In this document: positions 22,913 through 30,382 of the stretch, in pieces
Layout of the letters: each line of letters opens with the position of its first letter
How positions within the stretch are numbered: the first letter of the stretch is position 1
From: Sinomicrobium pectinilyticum
GTDB taxonomy: Bacteria > Bacteroidota > Bacteroidia > Flavobacteriales > Flavobacteriaceae
Direction of reading: 5' to 3'
NCBI RefSeq assembly: GCF_003725735.1
Contig: NZ_RJTM01000123.1
Coordinates: forward strand, 1 to 32,080
DNA length: 32,080 bases
Program-made: the position numbers and the translations under genes
The notes under the pieces: model-generated
What the model was told of the DNA's origin: nothing
Database searches by the model: none
What the model saw: only the letters and a program-made list of their open reading frames with translations

Positions 22913-25291
22913 ATGCAATCGGACCAGCAAATGCACCCCATCCGGCCCGCCGGGGATGAAGAGATTAACCTGAGAGACCAGTTGGAAGCTTATCTTATCC
23001 ATTGGAAATGGTTTGTGATCAGTGTTGTTGTATGTGTGGCACTGGCTTTTATATACCTTCGTTATGCCACTCCGCAGTATAATGTTTCTGCGACTATCAT
23101 GATCAAGGACGATAAAAAAGGAGGGATAACCTCCGAACTTTCCGCCTTCCAGGATATTGGCCTGTTTGGCAATGTGACCAACAGTGTGGATAATGAGATA
23201 GAGGTATTAAAATCCCGTACGTTGATGGAGAACGTGGTCAAAAAACTGGGACTTAATATCGCCTATTATACCAAAGGGAATATCCGGACTTCCGAGGCTT
23301 ATAAAAATGCTCCAGTACGTATTAACTTTTCGCTGCAGGACTCTGTTTTATACAAGGCAGACACAACCTTTACGGTACGGGTAGATTCGGCTACCCGCTT
23401 TACCTTATTGGATAGTGAAGGTGAGGATAAGGGAGCTCATGGCTTTGGAGAAAATGTGCAATTCGGTAGTGGGAAAATGACGGTGTTACCAGCATTTGAC
23501 AGTGTAGAAGAATTGAATACCCGTGATGTTGTAGTGGTGATAAAACCCCTGGCTAAAGTAACCTTGGGTTACAGGGAACAAGTCCAGGTAGCTGTGGTGG
23601 ATAAAAACACCAGTGTTATACGCCTGAATCTTAATGCTGCGGTAAGGCAAAAAGCGGAAGATATACTCAATACGCTTATAGAGCAATATAATATAGATGT
23701 CGTAGCTGATAAAAACCTGGTGTCCGCTAATACAGCCAGGTTTATCGAAAAACGTTTGGCGCTTATAGAAGCTGAACTAGGGGAGGTAGAGCAAAGCGCG
23801 GAAAATTTTAAAGAAACCAACCAGTTGACGGATATTACTTCGGAGGCGGGAATCACCCTGGAAAATGCCAGCGAGTATGCCAAGCAGATCGTGGCCGCGG
23901 AGACCCGGTTGCAACTCACCAACTTCCTGATCGATTACCTGGCGGGGATACAGGATAACAGCAGCCTTATACCGGCAAATGTAGGTACGGAGGACAGTAA
24001 TATAGGGCCTTCTATTATGGAGTACAACAAGCTGGTACAGGAACGGAGCCGCTTGATGCGGGGATCTACGGAAAACAACCCGGTGATCGTAAACCTGGAC
24101 AGCCAGATCTCCGGTTTGCGACAATCCATAAAACAGACCCTGGCCAACCTGAAAGCCTCCCAGGCCATAGCGTTGAATGACCTGAGACGGCAAGAAGAGT
24201 TATTGAATTCCAGGATATCCAATGTGCCCGGGCAGGAAAGACGGTACCGGGGCATACAGCGGCAACAGCAGATCAAGGAAACGCTTTACCTGTATTTATT
24301 GCAGAAAAAAGAGGAGACGGCTATTTCACTGGAGGTGACCGCGCCGAATTCCAAGATTATCGATAGTGCTTATGGATCGGATATTCCGGTAGCACCAAAA
24401 AGGAGAGTGATTTTAGTAGGATCTTTTGTATTGGGCCTTTTAATCCCCTTCGGGGTGATTTACCTGAAAGACCTGCTGGATACTAAGGTACAGGGAAGAA
24501 AAGACATAGAAGGGAAATTGTCGGTACCGTTTTTGGGAGATATCCCCAAATCCCTGTCCAACGACCAGACCATTTCCAGGGACAGCCGGAGCAGTGCGGC
24601 GGAAGCTTTCCGGATCTTACGGACCAACCTGGACTTTATGCTGGTTAATGTAAACGGGCATAAGGCGAAGAAAATTTTTATTACATCGACGGTAAGCGGC
24701 GAGGGGAAAACATTTGTCTCCATGAACCTGGCCGGGACTTTGGCCCTTTCGGGAAAAAGAGTATTGCTTATCGGTATGGATATCCGTAACCCTAAGCTTA
24801 CGGAATATATAGACCTGCCGCACCCAAGGGGACTGACCAACTACCTGACCAACGGGGGGCAGCCCCTGGAGGAAATGATCTTCAAATACGAGAAAGAAGG
24901 TTTTGATCATATGGATATCCTTACTTCCGGGGCCATACCACCCAACCCGGCAGAACTATTGATGAGTGATAAGATAGGAACGTTATTTGCGGAACTGGAA
25001 AATAAATACGACTACATTGTGGTAGATACTGCACCGGTAAGCCTGGTGACGGATACGTTGCTTGTCAGTAAACATGCTGATATGTTTGTCTACGTATGCC
25101 GGGCAGGATACCTGGATAAACGCTTATTGGTGATCCCGGAAAATCTCTATAGAGAAAAACGTCTACCCAACATGGCTATACTGATCAATGACTCCGATTC
25201 CAAAAAAGGCTATGGATACGGTTATGGCTACGGTTATGGACAGGAAGTAAAACCCTGGTGGAAACGGATCATGAAGAAATACGACGGGTAA
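22913..25291 (+). CDS. wzc: Wzc-like polysaccharide co-polymerase / BY-tyrosine kinase
   Basis: 792 residues. An N-terminal Wzz domain follows the first helix (WFVISVVVCVALAFIYL, about 34-50). A coiled-coil-rich periplasmic region (about 260-470) leads to a second helix (about 498-518). The cytosolic kinase domain has Walker A SGEGKT (595-600), Walker A' LLIGMD (618-623) and Walker B YIVVD (701-705). The C terminus has an alternating Gly-Tyr tract with tyrosines 767, 769, 771, 773 and 775 plus Tyr790, the autophosphorylation cluster. Phosphorylation cycling sets chain length and export with Wza. Kinase and membrane domains are fused in one protein, as in Gram-negative Wzc. No Wzb-like phosphatase gene is present in the window. 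Confidence 0.94.
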   Translation: MQSDQQMHPIRPAGDEEINLRDQLEAYLIHWKWFVISVVVCVALAFIYLRYATPQYNVSATIMIKDDKKGGITSELSAFQDIGLFGNVTNSVDNEIEVLKSRTLMENVVKKLGLNIAYYTKGNIRTSEAYKNAPVRINFSLQDSVLYKADTTFTVRVDSATRFTLLDSEGEDKGAHGFGENVQFGSGKMTVLPAFDSVEELNTRDVVVVIKPLAKVTLGYREQVQVAVVDKNTSVIRLNLNAAVRQKAEDILNTLIEQYNIDVVADKNLVSANTARFIEKRLALIEAELGEVEQSAENFKETNQLTDITSEAGITLENASEYAKQIVAAETRLQLTNFLIDYLAGIQDNSSLIPANVGTEDSNIGPSIMEYNKLVQERSRLMRGSTENNPVIVNLDSQISGLRQSIKQTLANLKASQAIALNDLRRQEELLNSRISNVPGQERRYRGIQRQQQIKETLYLYLLQKKEETAISLEVTAPNSKIIDSAYGSDIPVAPKRRVILVGSFVLGLLIPFGVIYLKDLLDTKVQGRKDIEGKLSVPFLGDIPKSLSNDQTISRDSRSSAAEAFRILRTNLDFMLVNVNGHKAKKIFITSTVSGEGKTFVSMNLAGTLALSGKRVLLIGMDIRNPKLTEYIDLPHPRGLTNYLTNGGQPLEEMIFKYEKEGFDHMDILTSGAIPPNPAELLMSDKIGTLFAELENKYDYIVVDTAPVSLVTDTLLVSKHADMFVYVCRAGYLDKRLLVIPENLYREKRLPNMAILINDSDSKKGYGYGYGYGYGQEVKPWWKRIMKKYDG

Positions 25292-25450
25292 AATTATCGT
25301 TCTCTTTTTTCAGGTTTTGTTTGTAAAGGTAGGGGCAATAAAAAGTATCCCGTGCCGTTTTGGGTAGGAGTGTGAAAAGAAGCCTGGAATTTGAGGTATA
25401 GTACAATCAGAATCAGGTTATACTCAAATCAATATAAAAACAAGACAAAA

Positions 25451-27298
25451 ATGTGTGGTATTGTAGGTTATATCGGTTACCGGGAAGCATACCCGGTAAT
25501 TATTAAAGGGCTTCAGCGCCTGGAGTATCGTGGCTATGACAGTGCGGGAATAGCATTGTATGACGAGAAGGATATCCGGTTGTCCAAAACAAAGGGAAAA
25601 GTGGCGGACCTGGACAAAAAGGCCAAAGGTGAGCTGGCCCTGGAAGGAACACTCGGCATAGGCCATACCCGCTGGGCTACGCACGGGGAACCCAATGATG
25701 TGAATTCGCACCCACACTATTCCAATTCCGGGGACCTGGTGATCATCCATAACGGTATTATCGAAAACTACGAGCCGCTGCGCCGGGAGCTGACCAAGCG
25801 GGGTTATACCTTTACCTCCGATACGGATACCGAAGTGCTGGTGAACCTGATCGAAGATGTGAAGAAGAACCACAACCTTAAACTGGGCAAGGCTGTACAG
25901 GTAGCATTAAACCAAGTACATGGGGCTTATGCCATCGTGGTATTTGACAGGACCAAACCTAATGAAATTGTAGCAGCCAAGCTGGGAAGCCCGCTGGCGA
26001 TCGGTGTCGGTGAAGATGAATTTTTTGTGGCCTCCGATGCATCCCCCTTTATTGAATATACCAACAATGCCATTTACCTGGAAGATGAAGAAATGGCGAT
26101 TTTAAGAAGGGGTAAGAAAATAAAGGTCAGAAAAATCAAGGACGATTCACTGGTGGACCCTTATGTACAGGAACTTCAGCTAAACCTGGAGCAGATCGAA
26201 AAAGGAGGGTGCGATCATTTTATGCTCAAGGAGATCTATGAGCAGCCGGAGGCTATCCGCGATACCTATAGGGGACGTTTACGGGTAGATGACGGGATTA
26301 TAAAAATGGCGGGTATGGAGGATAACCTGGAGAAGTTCCTTCAGGCCGACCGTATCCTGATTGCCGCATGCGGAACTTCATGGCATGCCGGTCTGGTTGC
26401 GGAATATATTTTCGAGGACCTGGCCCGGATTCCCGTAGAAGTGGAATACGCTTCCGAATTCCGGTACCGCAATCCTGTGATTACGGAAAGAGATGTACTG
26501 ATCGTGATTTCCCAGTCGGGGGAGACAGCCGATACCTTGGCTGCGATAAAACTGGCGAGGGAAAAGGGAGCATTCGTATTCGGGGTTTGTAATGTAGTAG
26601 GATCGTCGATAGCACGGGAAGCCCATGCCGGGGCCTATACGCATGCAGGTCCGGAAATCGGGGTGGCCTCTACCAAGGCCTTTACTACGCAGATCACGGT
26701 ACTGACGTTAATGGCCCTGAAGCTGGCGTCGGCCAAAGGGGCGATTTCCAGGACAGAATTACAGCAGCATCTTGCCGAAATGGAAGCTATTCCGGGTAAA
26801 GTGGAAGCCAGCCTCACGTCAGACAGCCATATCAAATATATTGCTTCCCTGTATAAGGAAGCGCCTAATTGCCTGTACCTGGGCAGGGGGTATAACTTTC
26901 CGGTAGCCTTGGAAGGTGCGTTGAAATTAAAGGAGATCTCGTATATCCATGCGGAGGGATATCCTGCCGCGGAGATGAAGCACGGCCCTATAGCCCTGAT
27001 CGATGAGCAGATGCCCGTTGTGATTATTGCTACTAAAAACGGGCATTACGACAAAGTGGTAAGCAATATCCAGGAGATAAAGTCCAGGAAAGGGAAGATC
27101 ATTGCGGTAGTAATGGAAGGCGATACGACGGTAAAGGAACTGGCCGATCATGTTATCGAGGTTCCGGAGACCACGGAAGCCCTGAGCCCGCTGATCACCA
27201 CCATTCCGTTACAGTTGCTGAGCTACCATATAGCCGTAATGCGCGGATGTAATGTGGACCAGCCGAGAAACCTGGCCAAGTCCGTAACAGTCGAATAG
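25451..27298 (+). CDS. glmS: glutamine-fructose-6-phosphate aminotransferase (isomerising)
   Basis: Makes glucosamine-6-phosphate from fructose-6-P and glutamine, the first committed step to UDP-GlcNAc. 615 residues. The class II glutaminase domain begins MCGIVGYIGYREA, whose Cys2 becomes the N-terminal nucleophile; RLEYRGYDSAGIA, GHTRWATHGEPNDVNSHPH and HNGIIENY follow. Two SIS domains carry AACGTSWHAGLV, SQSGETADTLAA, EIGVASTKAFTTQ and KLKEISYIHAEGYPAAEMKHGPIAL; it ends RNLAKSVTVE. The frame is open 60 bases further upstream, but the catalytic Cys must directly follow Met, so the start is 25451. No glmS-ribozyme-like leader is seen. It lies 159 nt after wzc, probably separately transcribed, and feeds the dehydratase and epimerase branches of this locus. 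Confidence 0.97.
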   Translation: MCGIVGYIGYREAYPVIIKGLQRLEYRGYDSAGIALYDEKDIRLSKTKGKVADLDKKAKGELALEGTLGIGHTRWATHGEPNDVNSHPHYSNSGDLVIIHNGIIENYEPLRRELTKRGYTFTSDTDTEVLVNLIEDVKKNHNLKLGKAVQVALNQVHGAYAIVVFDRTKPNEIVAAKLGSPLAIGVGEDEFFVASDASPFIEYTNNAIYLEDEEMAILRRGKKIKVRKIKDDSLVDPYVQELQLNLEQIEKGGCDHFMLKEIYEQPEAIRDTYRGRLRVDDGIIKMAGMEDNLEKFLQADRILIAACGTSWHAGLVAEYIFEDLARIPVEVEYASEFRYRNPVITERDVLIVISQSGETADTLAAIKLAREKGAFVFGVCNVVGSSIAREAHAGAYTHAGPEIGVASTKAFTTQITVLTLMALKLASAKGAISRTELQQHLAEMEAIPGKVEASLTSDSHIKYIASLYKEAPNCLYLGRGYNFPVALEGALKLKEISYIHAEGYPAAEMKHGPIALIDEQMPVVIIATKNGHYDKVVSNIQEIKSRKGKIIAVVMEGDTTVKELADHVIEVPETTEALSPLITTIPLQLLSYHIAVMRGCNVDQPRNLAKSVTVE

Positions 27299-27338
27299 GG
27301 ATATTGGAATATAAATATCCGCAATCTTTTTATTTATA

Positions 27339-27371
27339 AAGCCTTCCCTAGATCTGCAGGGAAGGCTTTTT
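27339..27371 (+). terminator. intrinsic terminator after glmS
   Basis: Perfect 11-bp stem AAGCCTTCCCT / AGGGAAGGCTT around an 8-nt loop, running into a T-rich tail. The opposite strand also has a T/A-rich tail (TTTATAAATAAA), so it may stop folA transcripts from the other side as well. Confidence 0.88.
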
Positions 27372-27542
27372 CCCGGATTTTGTGTTGTTCTTTCCGGTAT
27401 GTCACTCTCCCTGCGGGTATATGCCTGCCATTGGAGATTGCTGCCAGTCTGATGAGATTGCCACGCCCAAAGGGCTGGCAGAGACGTATATTTATTATGG
27501 TTTTGGGAAATACTTGAACCTGAACGGGAAGCGTCGTAATAT

Positions 27543-27609
27543 ACTTTGTGCTGTGGGTTTTATTTTACCACAGAGCCTCACAAAGCAGGCACAAAGGGGC
27601 GCAGAGAAG
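27543..27609. repeat. CACAGAG/CACAAAG foldback repeat, copy 1
   Basis: CTTTGTGCTGTGGGT faces ACCACAGAGCCTCACAAAG across a short AT-rich loop, and CAGGCACAAAGGGGCGCAGAGAAG follows. CACAGAGCCTCACAAAG (27569-27585) is the exact reverse complement of 29002-29018 in copy 3. With the terminator upstream, this accounts for most of the interval between glmS and folA. Confidence 0.65.
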
Positions 27610-27640
27610 TATGGGAAATAGAGTATAACCCGAAGACATT

Positions 27641-28138
27641 TTATTTCCCGGTCCCGGGTTTCTTTATATACGTAAGATAGGTAAAGTCGTAATTGTGCCT
27701 TTCGTCTTTGGAATGGTATTCAGAACCGGTTAACTCCCATTGTTCGGGATCAATTTCAGGGAAAAAAGTATCCGCTTCAAATTCCCCGTGTACCCTGGTC
27801 AGTTCTATTTTGTCCGTATAGGGCATGCCGAGGCGGTAAATTTCCCCGCCGCCTATAATAAAAGGCTGGTTATCCTCTTTAGCGAGCGCTAAGGCTTCTT
27901 CGATGGAATTTACGGTAATACAGCCTTCTTTCTGGTAATCCTCCTGTCTGGTCACGAGAATATGAACACGGTTCGGGAGGGGCTTCGGGAAGCTTTCGAA
28001 AGTTTTGCGTCCCATGATAATATGGTGCCCGGTGGTCAGGGCCTTGAAGCGTTTAAAATCGTCCGGAAGGTGCCATACAAGGTCGTTGTCTTTTCCTAAG
28101 GCATTGTTTTCTGCAGCAGCAGCTATTATGGTTACCAT
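27641..28138 (-). CDS. folA: dihydrofolate reductase
   Basis: Reduces dihydrofolate to tetrahydrofolate with NADPH, regenerating the cofactor oxidised by ThyA. 165 residues. MVTIIAAAAENNALGKDNDLVWHLPDDFKRFK (1-32) contains the substrate-binding acid, Asp27 by alignment with LPADL of E. coli FolA. HHIIMGRKTFESF (about 38-50) and FIIGGGEIYRLGMPYTDKIELTRV are the other family signatures. Single domain of normal length, cytosolic. It is the most distal of three minus-strand genes (thyA, 2TM protein, folA). The 91-nt gap to the 2TM gene contains a palindrome, so read-through or a separate promoter are both possible. Confidence 0.96.
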   Translation of the reverse strand: MVTIIAAAAENNALGKDNDLVWHLPDDFKRFKALTTGHHIIMGRKTFESFPKPLPNRVHILVTRQEDYQKEGCITVNSIEEALALAKEDNQPFIIGGGEIYRLGMPYTDKIELTRVHGEFEADTFFPEIDPEQWELTGSEYHSKDERHNYDFTYLTYIKKPGTGK

Positions 28139-28173
28139 GTTTTTATTTTAATTAGCCGATTTGATAATTAGTA

Positions 28174-28199
28174 AATTTGATAATATTAATTATCAAATT
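28174..28199. repeat. AT-rich palindrome plus ATTGAC tandem upstream of folA
   Basis: AATTTGATAAT-ATTA-ATTATCAAATT, perfect 11-bp arms. A partial earlier copy TTTGATAATTAG (28160-28171) precedes it, and a short tandem of ATTGAC(G/C/A)AATTG-like units follows to about 28230. It lies between the 2TM gene stop and the folA start. Confidence 0.6.
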
Positions 28200-28229
28200 G
28201 GCACATTGACGAATTGACCAATTGACAAA

Positions 28230-28613
28230 TTATTCAGTTTTACCCAGGTCTGAATTCAGGAATTCCTGTTCTACGTCTTTTTCCAGCCGGGCTATTCGCT
28301 CTTTTTGCTTCATGATCAGCTTTTCTCGCTGGGTTCTTTCCCATTCTTTCCCCATAAAACGGTTTGTTACAAATACGTTAAAGAAGTGGATTACAAATAA
28401 AAATGCCCAGAACGTAATGGCCCAGACAAACCAGTTGTATTGTTCCCCGTACTTCAGTATTTTATTGACAATGATAAGGAAAACACTGCCTATGAGAAAA
28501 ATGACAAAGTGGTAATACAATCTTCTTTTCTGGCGTATCCTGGCTTCTGCATTTTTGAGAAGTTCGTATTGATCCTCGTCTACCCTTTTTGTTTTTTTGT
28601 TTTTGAATAACAT
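28230..28613 (-). CDS. 2TM-domain membrane protein
   Basis: 127 residues. A charged N terminus (NKKTKRVDEDQYELLKNAEARIRQKRRLYYHF) is followed by two closely spaced hydrophobic helices (FVIFLIGSVFLIIVNKIL, about 36-53; FVWAITFWAFLFVIHFFNVF, about 62-81) and a basic coiled-coil-like tail (GKEWERTQREKLIMKQKERIARLEKDVEQEF). This order matches the 2TM domain (PF13239) found in Bacteroidota, where it also occurs fused to LytTR-type sensors or alone, as here. Its function is unknown. Lying between thyA and folA on the same strand, a placement I recall from other Flavobacteriaceae, it is probably co-transcribed with them, but no folate role is established. Confidence 0.82.
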   Translation of the reverse strand: MLFKNKKTKRVDEDQYELLKNAEARIRQKRRLYYHFVIFLIGSVFLIIVNKILKYGEQYNWFVWAITFWAFLFVIHFFNVFVTNRFMGKEWERTQREKLIMKQKERIARLEKDVEQEFLNSDLGKTE

Positions 28614-28720
28614 AAGATTAGTATAATATTAGTTCGATATAAGTCCGATAGTCCAAAAATGTCACTACGAGAGGAAACATTCGGATAACCACGTAAATTG
28701 ACAATGACATTTATAAAATT

Positions 28721-28807
28721 TTTGTGAAACTCTGTGGGTCTTTTGTGTGTCTCGGTGAAATAATTATTACACAAAGTTGCACAAAGCTTTCACAGAGAAC
28801 CACAGAA
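28721..28807. repeat. CACAGAG/CACAAAG foldback repeat, copy 2
   Basis: TTTGTGAAACTCTGTGGGTC at the left faces GCTTTCACAGAGAACCACAG at the right. Inside, TTTTGTGTGTCTCGGTGAAATAA faces TTATTACACAAAGTTGCAC. The unit folds on itself over most of its length, with mismatches. Confidence 0.65.
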
Positions 28808-28942
28808 TAAAATATGTCACCGATATAAAAAACAGCAGTCTCAGGGCTTGACCGTTACTCTTATACGTATAACAAATTTACACTTTTTTTGATTGAAAAA
28901 TCCTAAAATGCCCCCTGTGATCAAGGCAAGCACATCTTAAAT

Positions 28943-29026
28943 ATTACACAAAGTTTAATAGAGAGCCGCAAAGAATGGTTGCTCTGTGTGCCTCTGTGCT
29001 TCTTTGTGAGGCTCTGTGAAATAACT
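28943..29026. repeat. CACAGAG/CACAAAG foldback repeat, copy 3
   Basis: ATTACACAAAG..AGAGAGCCGCAAAGAA at the left faces TTCTTTGTGAGGCTCTGTGAAATAA at the right, with GCTCTGTGTGCCTCTGTGC in the loop. It shares CTTTGTGAGGCTCTGTG exactly, inverted, with copy 1. Confidence 0.65.
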
Positions 29027-29132
29027 CAAAACCATGTGGTGAAGACTTATGATGCATTTACCCTGCCTCTGTTGGTAAGATAGGATGTGCCGGTTGCCAT
29101 GCTACGTGATCATTATTATATGGGCTGGTTAA

Positions 29133-29978
29133 CTACACTGCAACGGCACCTTTGATATGCGGATGCGGATCGTAATCTGTTAAGGTGAAATCCTCGAATT
29201 TAAAACCGAAAATGTCCCTTACTTCGGGATTCAATATCATTTTGGGTAAGGGTCTGGGTTCCCTGCTCAGTTGCAGTTTTACCTGTTCCATATGGTTGTT
29301 GTATATATGGACGTCACCGAAAGTATGTATGAAATCCCCGGCTTCATATCCGCAAACCTGGGCCACCATCATGGTAAACAAGGCGTAAGAAGCGATATTG
29401 AAAGGCACACCCAGGAAAACATCGGCACTTCGCTGGTATAACTGGCACGAAAGTTTCCGGGCCTGTCCCGGGCCTGTTTGCGGGGCCACATAAAACTGGA
29501 AAAAAGCGTGACAGGGAGGTAACGCGGCTTTTCCCCGTGCGACATTTTCCGCAAAAGAGACCGAAGTATCGGGCAGTACTTCCGGGTTCCAGGCGGTAAC
29601 GATCATACGGCGGCTGTCCGGGTTGTTTTTCAGGGTTGCTATGACTTCGGAGATCTGGTCGATATCTTTACTGTTCCAGTTGCGCCATTGGTGTCCGTAA
29701 ACCGGTCCCAGGTCACCTTTTTCATCGGCCCATTCGTTCCAGATGCGAACCCCGTTTTCCTGCAGGTATGTTATGTTCGTATCGCCTTTAAGAAACCATA
29801 ACAGCTCGTGAATAATAGACTTTAGATGCAGTTTTTTTGTGGTGACCAGCGGAAAGCCCTCACTGAGGTCAAATCGCATCTGGTACCCGAACACACTCCG
29901 GGTTCCGGTGCCGGTACGGTCTCCTTTATCGTTTCCGTGCTCCAGTATATGGTGTAACAGTTGATGGTATTGCTTCAT
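29133..29978 (-). CDS. thyA: thymidylate synthase (ThyA type)
   Basis: Methylates dUMP to dTMP with methylene-tetrahydrofolate. It opens [15 protein letters not shown], followed by [19 protein letters not shown] and [28 protein letters not shown]. The catalytic Cys156 is in [12 protein letters not shown], and [19 protein letters not shown] and [14 protein letters not shown] are further signatures. The frame extends three codons upstream to a TTG, but MKQY is the conserved family start, so ATG 29978 is chosen (281 residues). Compared with the E. coli enzyme there are two insertions: about 13 residues just before the catalytic loop (within [20 protein letters not shown]) and about 8 after it (PQTGPGQAR). 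All key residues remain, so the enzyme should be active. Genes for folA and a 2TM protein follow on the same strand. Confidence 0.96.
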   Translation of the reverse strand: MKQYHQLLHHILEHGNDKGDRTGTGTRSVFGYQMRFDLSEGFPLVTTKKLHLKSIIHELLWFLKGDTNITYLQENGVRIWNEWADEKGDLGPVYGHQWRNWNSKDIDQISEVIATLKNNPDSRRMIVTAWNPEVLPDTSVSFAENVARGKAALPPCHAFFQFYVAPQTGPGQARKLSCQLYQRSADVFLGVPFNIASYALFTMMVAQVCGYEAGDFIHTFGDVHIYNNHMEQVKLQLSREPRPLPKMILNPEVRDIFGFKFEDFTLTDYDPHPHIKGAVAV

Positions 29979-30124
29979 AACAGCCAAAAAATTTCAGGGA
30001 TAAAAGTAGGGAATACGTTTGTACAACCGGAAGATGCCTTGCTAAAATTATCCATATTTTATCAACTTTTTTATAGAGAGATTGTTTGGTACATGCCAAA
30101 ATTCAATTCCGCAGGATTTTCCTC

Positions 30125-30165
30125 TCCCGAAAGCCTGCCTGGCCGGCAAAGGCGGGCTTTCGGGA
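30125..30165. repeat. nested GC-rich palindrome
   Basis: Outer arms TCCCGAAAGCC (30125-30135) and GGCTTTCGGGA (30155-30165) pair perfectly over 11 bp. The interior (30136-30154) is itself hairpin-like (TGCC..GGCG around TGGCCGGCAAA). It lies between divergent genes, so it is not a terminator for either. The outer end TCCCGA/TCGGGA resembles the 18-bp palindromes at 284-301 and 31919-31936. Confidence 0.65.
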
Positions 30166-30184
30166 TTTTGACCCTGACCCTAAA

Positions 30185-30215
30185 GGGAGATTGAAATGCT
30201 AAAAATCAATCTCCC
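30185..30215. repeat. perfect 10-bp hairpin with following AATCTCC repeats
   Basis: GGGAGATTGA (30185-30194) and TCAATCTCCC (30206-30215) around an 11-nt loop. Two more TCAATCTCCat units follow within 35 bases, giving three copies of the right arm. Possibly a repeated protein-binding site in the thyA/rseP promoter region, or a repeat remnant. Confidence 0.5.
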
Positions 30216-30347
30216 GGCCCATCGGGGTTCAATCTCCATCAATCTCCATTCCATCTTTTAGACCACTCGCCGAAGAGATGAAACCTAAAACATTCTTAAA
30301 ACCCGGGGGTTGTACGGAATAAGTTTTATTAAGTAAACCGAAAAGAT

Positions 30348-30355
30348 TACTTTTG
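30348..30355 (+). promoter_or_regulatory. predicted rseP promoter (-7 element)
   Basis: TACTTTTG fully matches TAnnTTTG. TTTA at 30325-30328, 19 nt upstream, is a one-mismatch match to the -33 TTTG. It leaves a short leader of about 20 nt before the rseP ATG. Confidence 0.38.
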
Positions 30356-30382
30356 TGCGTTTTAGATGATTAAAATAATACA

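Larger units (their letters stand above)
28614..29132. other. repeat-filled interval between thyA and the 2TM gene
   Basis: About 520 bases with no gene. It is mostly occupied by two CACAGAG/CACAAAG foldback repeats (28721-28807 and 28943-29026). No clear terminator follows thyA, so transcription may continue through the repeats to the 2TM gene and folA. Confidence 0.6.
29979..30382. other. divergent intergenic region thyA / rseP
   Basis: About 400 bases with no gene between two divergently transcribed genes. A nested GC-rich palindrome (30125-30165), a second perfect hairpin (30185-30215) and three AATCTCC direct repeats (30209-30250) occupy the middle. Candidate -7 motifs lie at each end: TACTTTTA on the minus strand at 30001-30008 for thyA and TACTTTTG at 30348-30355 for rseP. 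Confidence 0.55.

Noticed and set aside
25208-25240. Tandem DNA repeat (GGNTAN units)
   Set aside because: It encodes the Gly-Tyr phosphorylation tract of Wzc and is explained by the protein.
25391-25450. 20-codon N-terminal extension of glmS
   Set aside because: The nucleophile Cys must directly follow the initiator Met, so translation starts at 25451.
27382-27621. 79-codon frame after glmS
   Set aside because: It starts after a strong terminator and runs through a CACAGAG repeat; no promoter or family resemblance.
29979-29987. TTG start for thyA three codons upstream
   Set aside because: The family start MKQY is provided by ATG at 29978.
30125-30165. Rho-independent terminator
   Set aside because: The flanking genes diverge from this region, so no transcript ends here, and the T-tract is weak.
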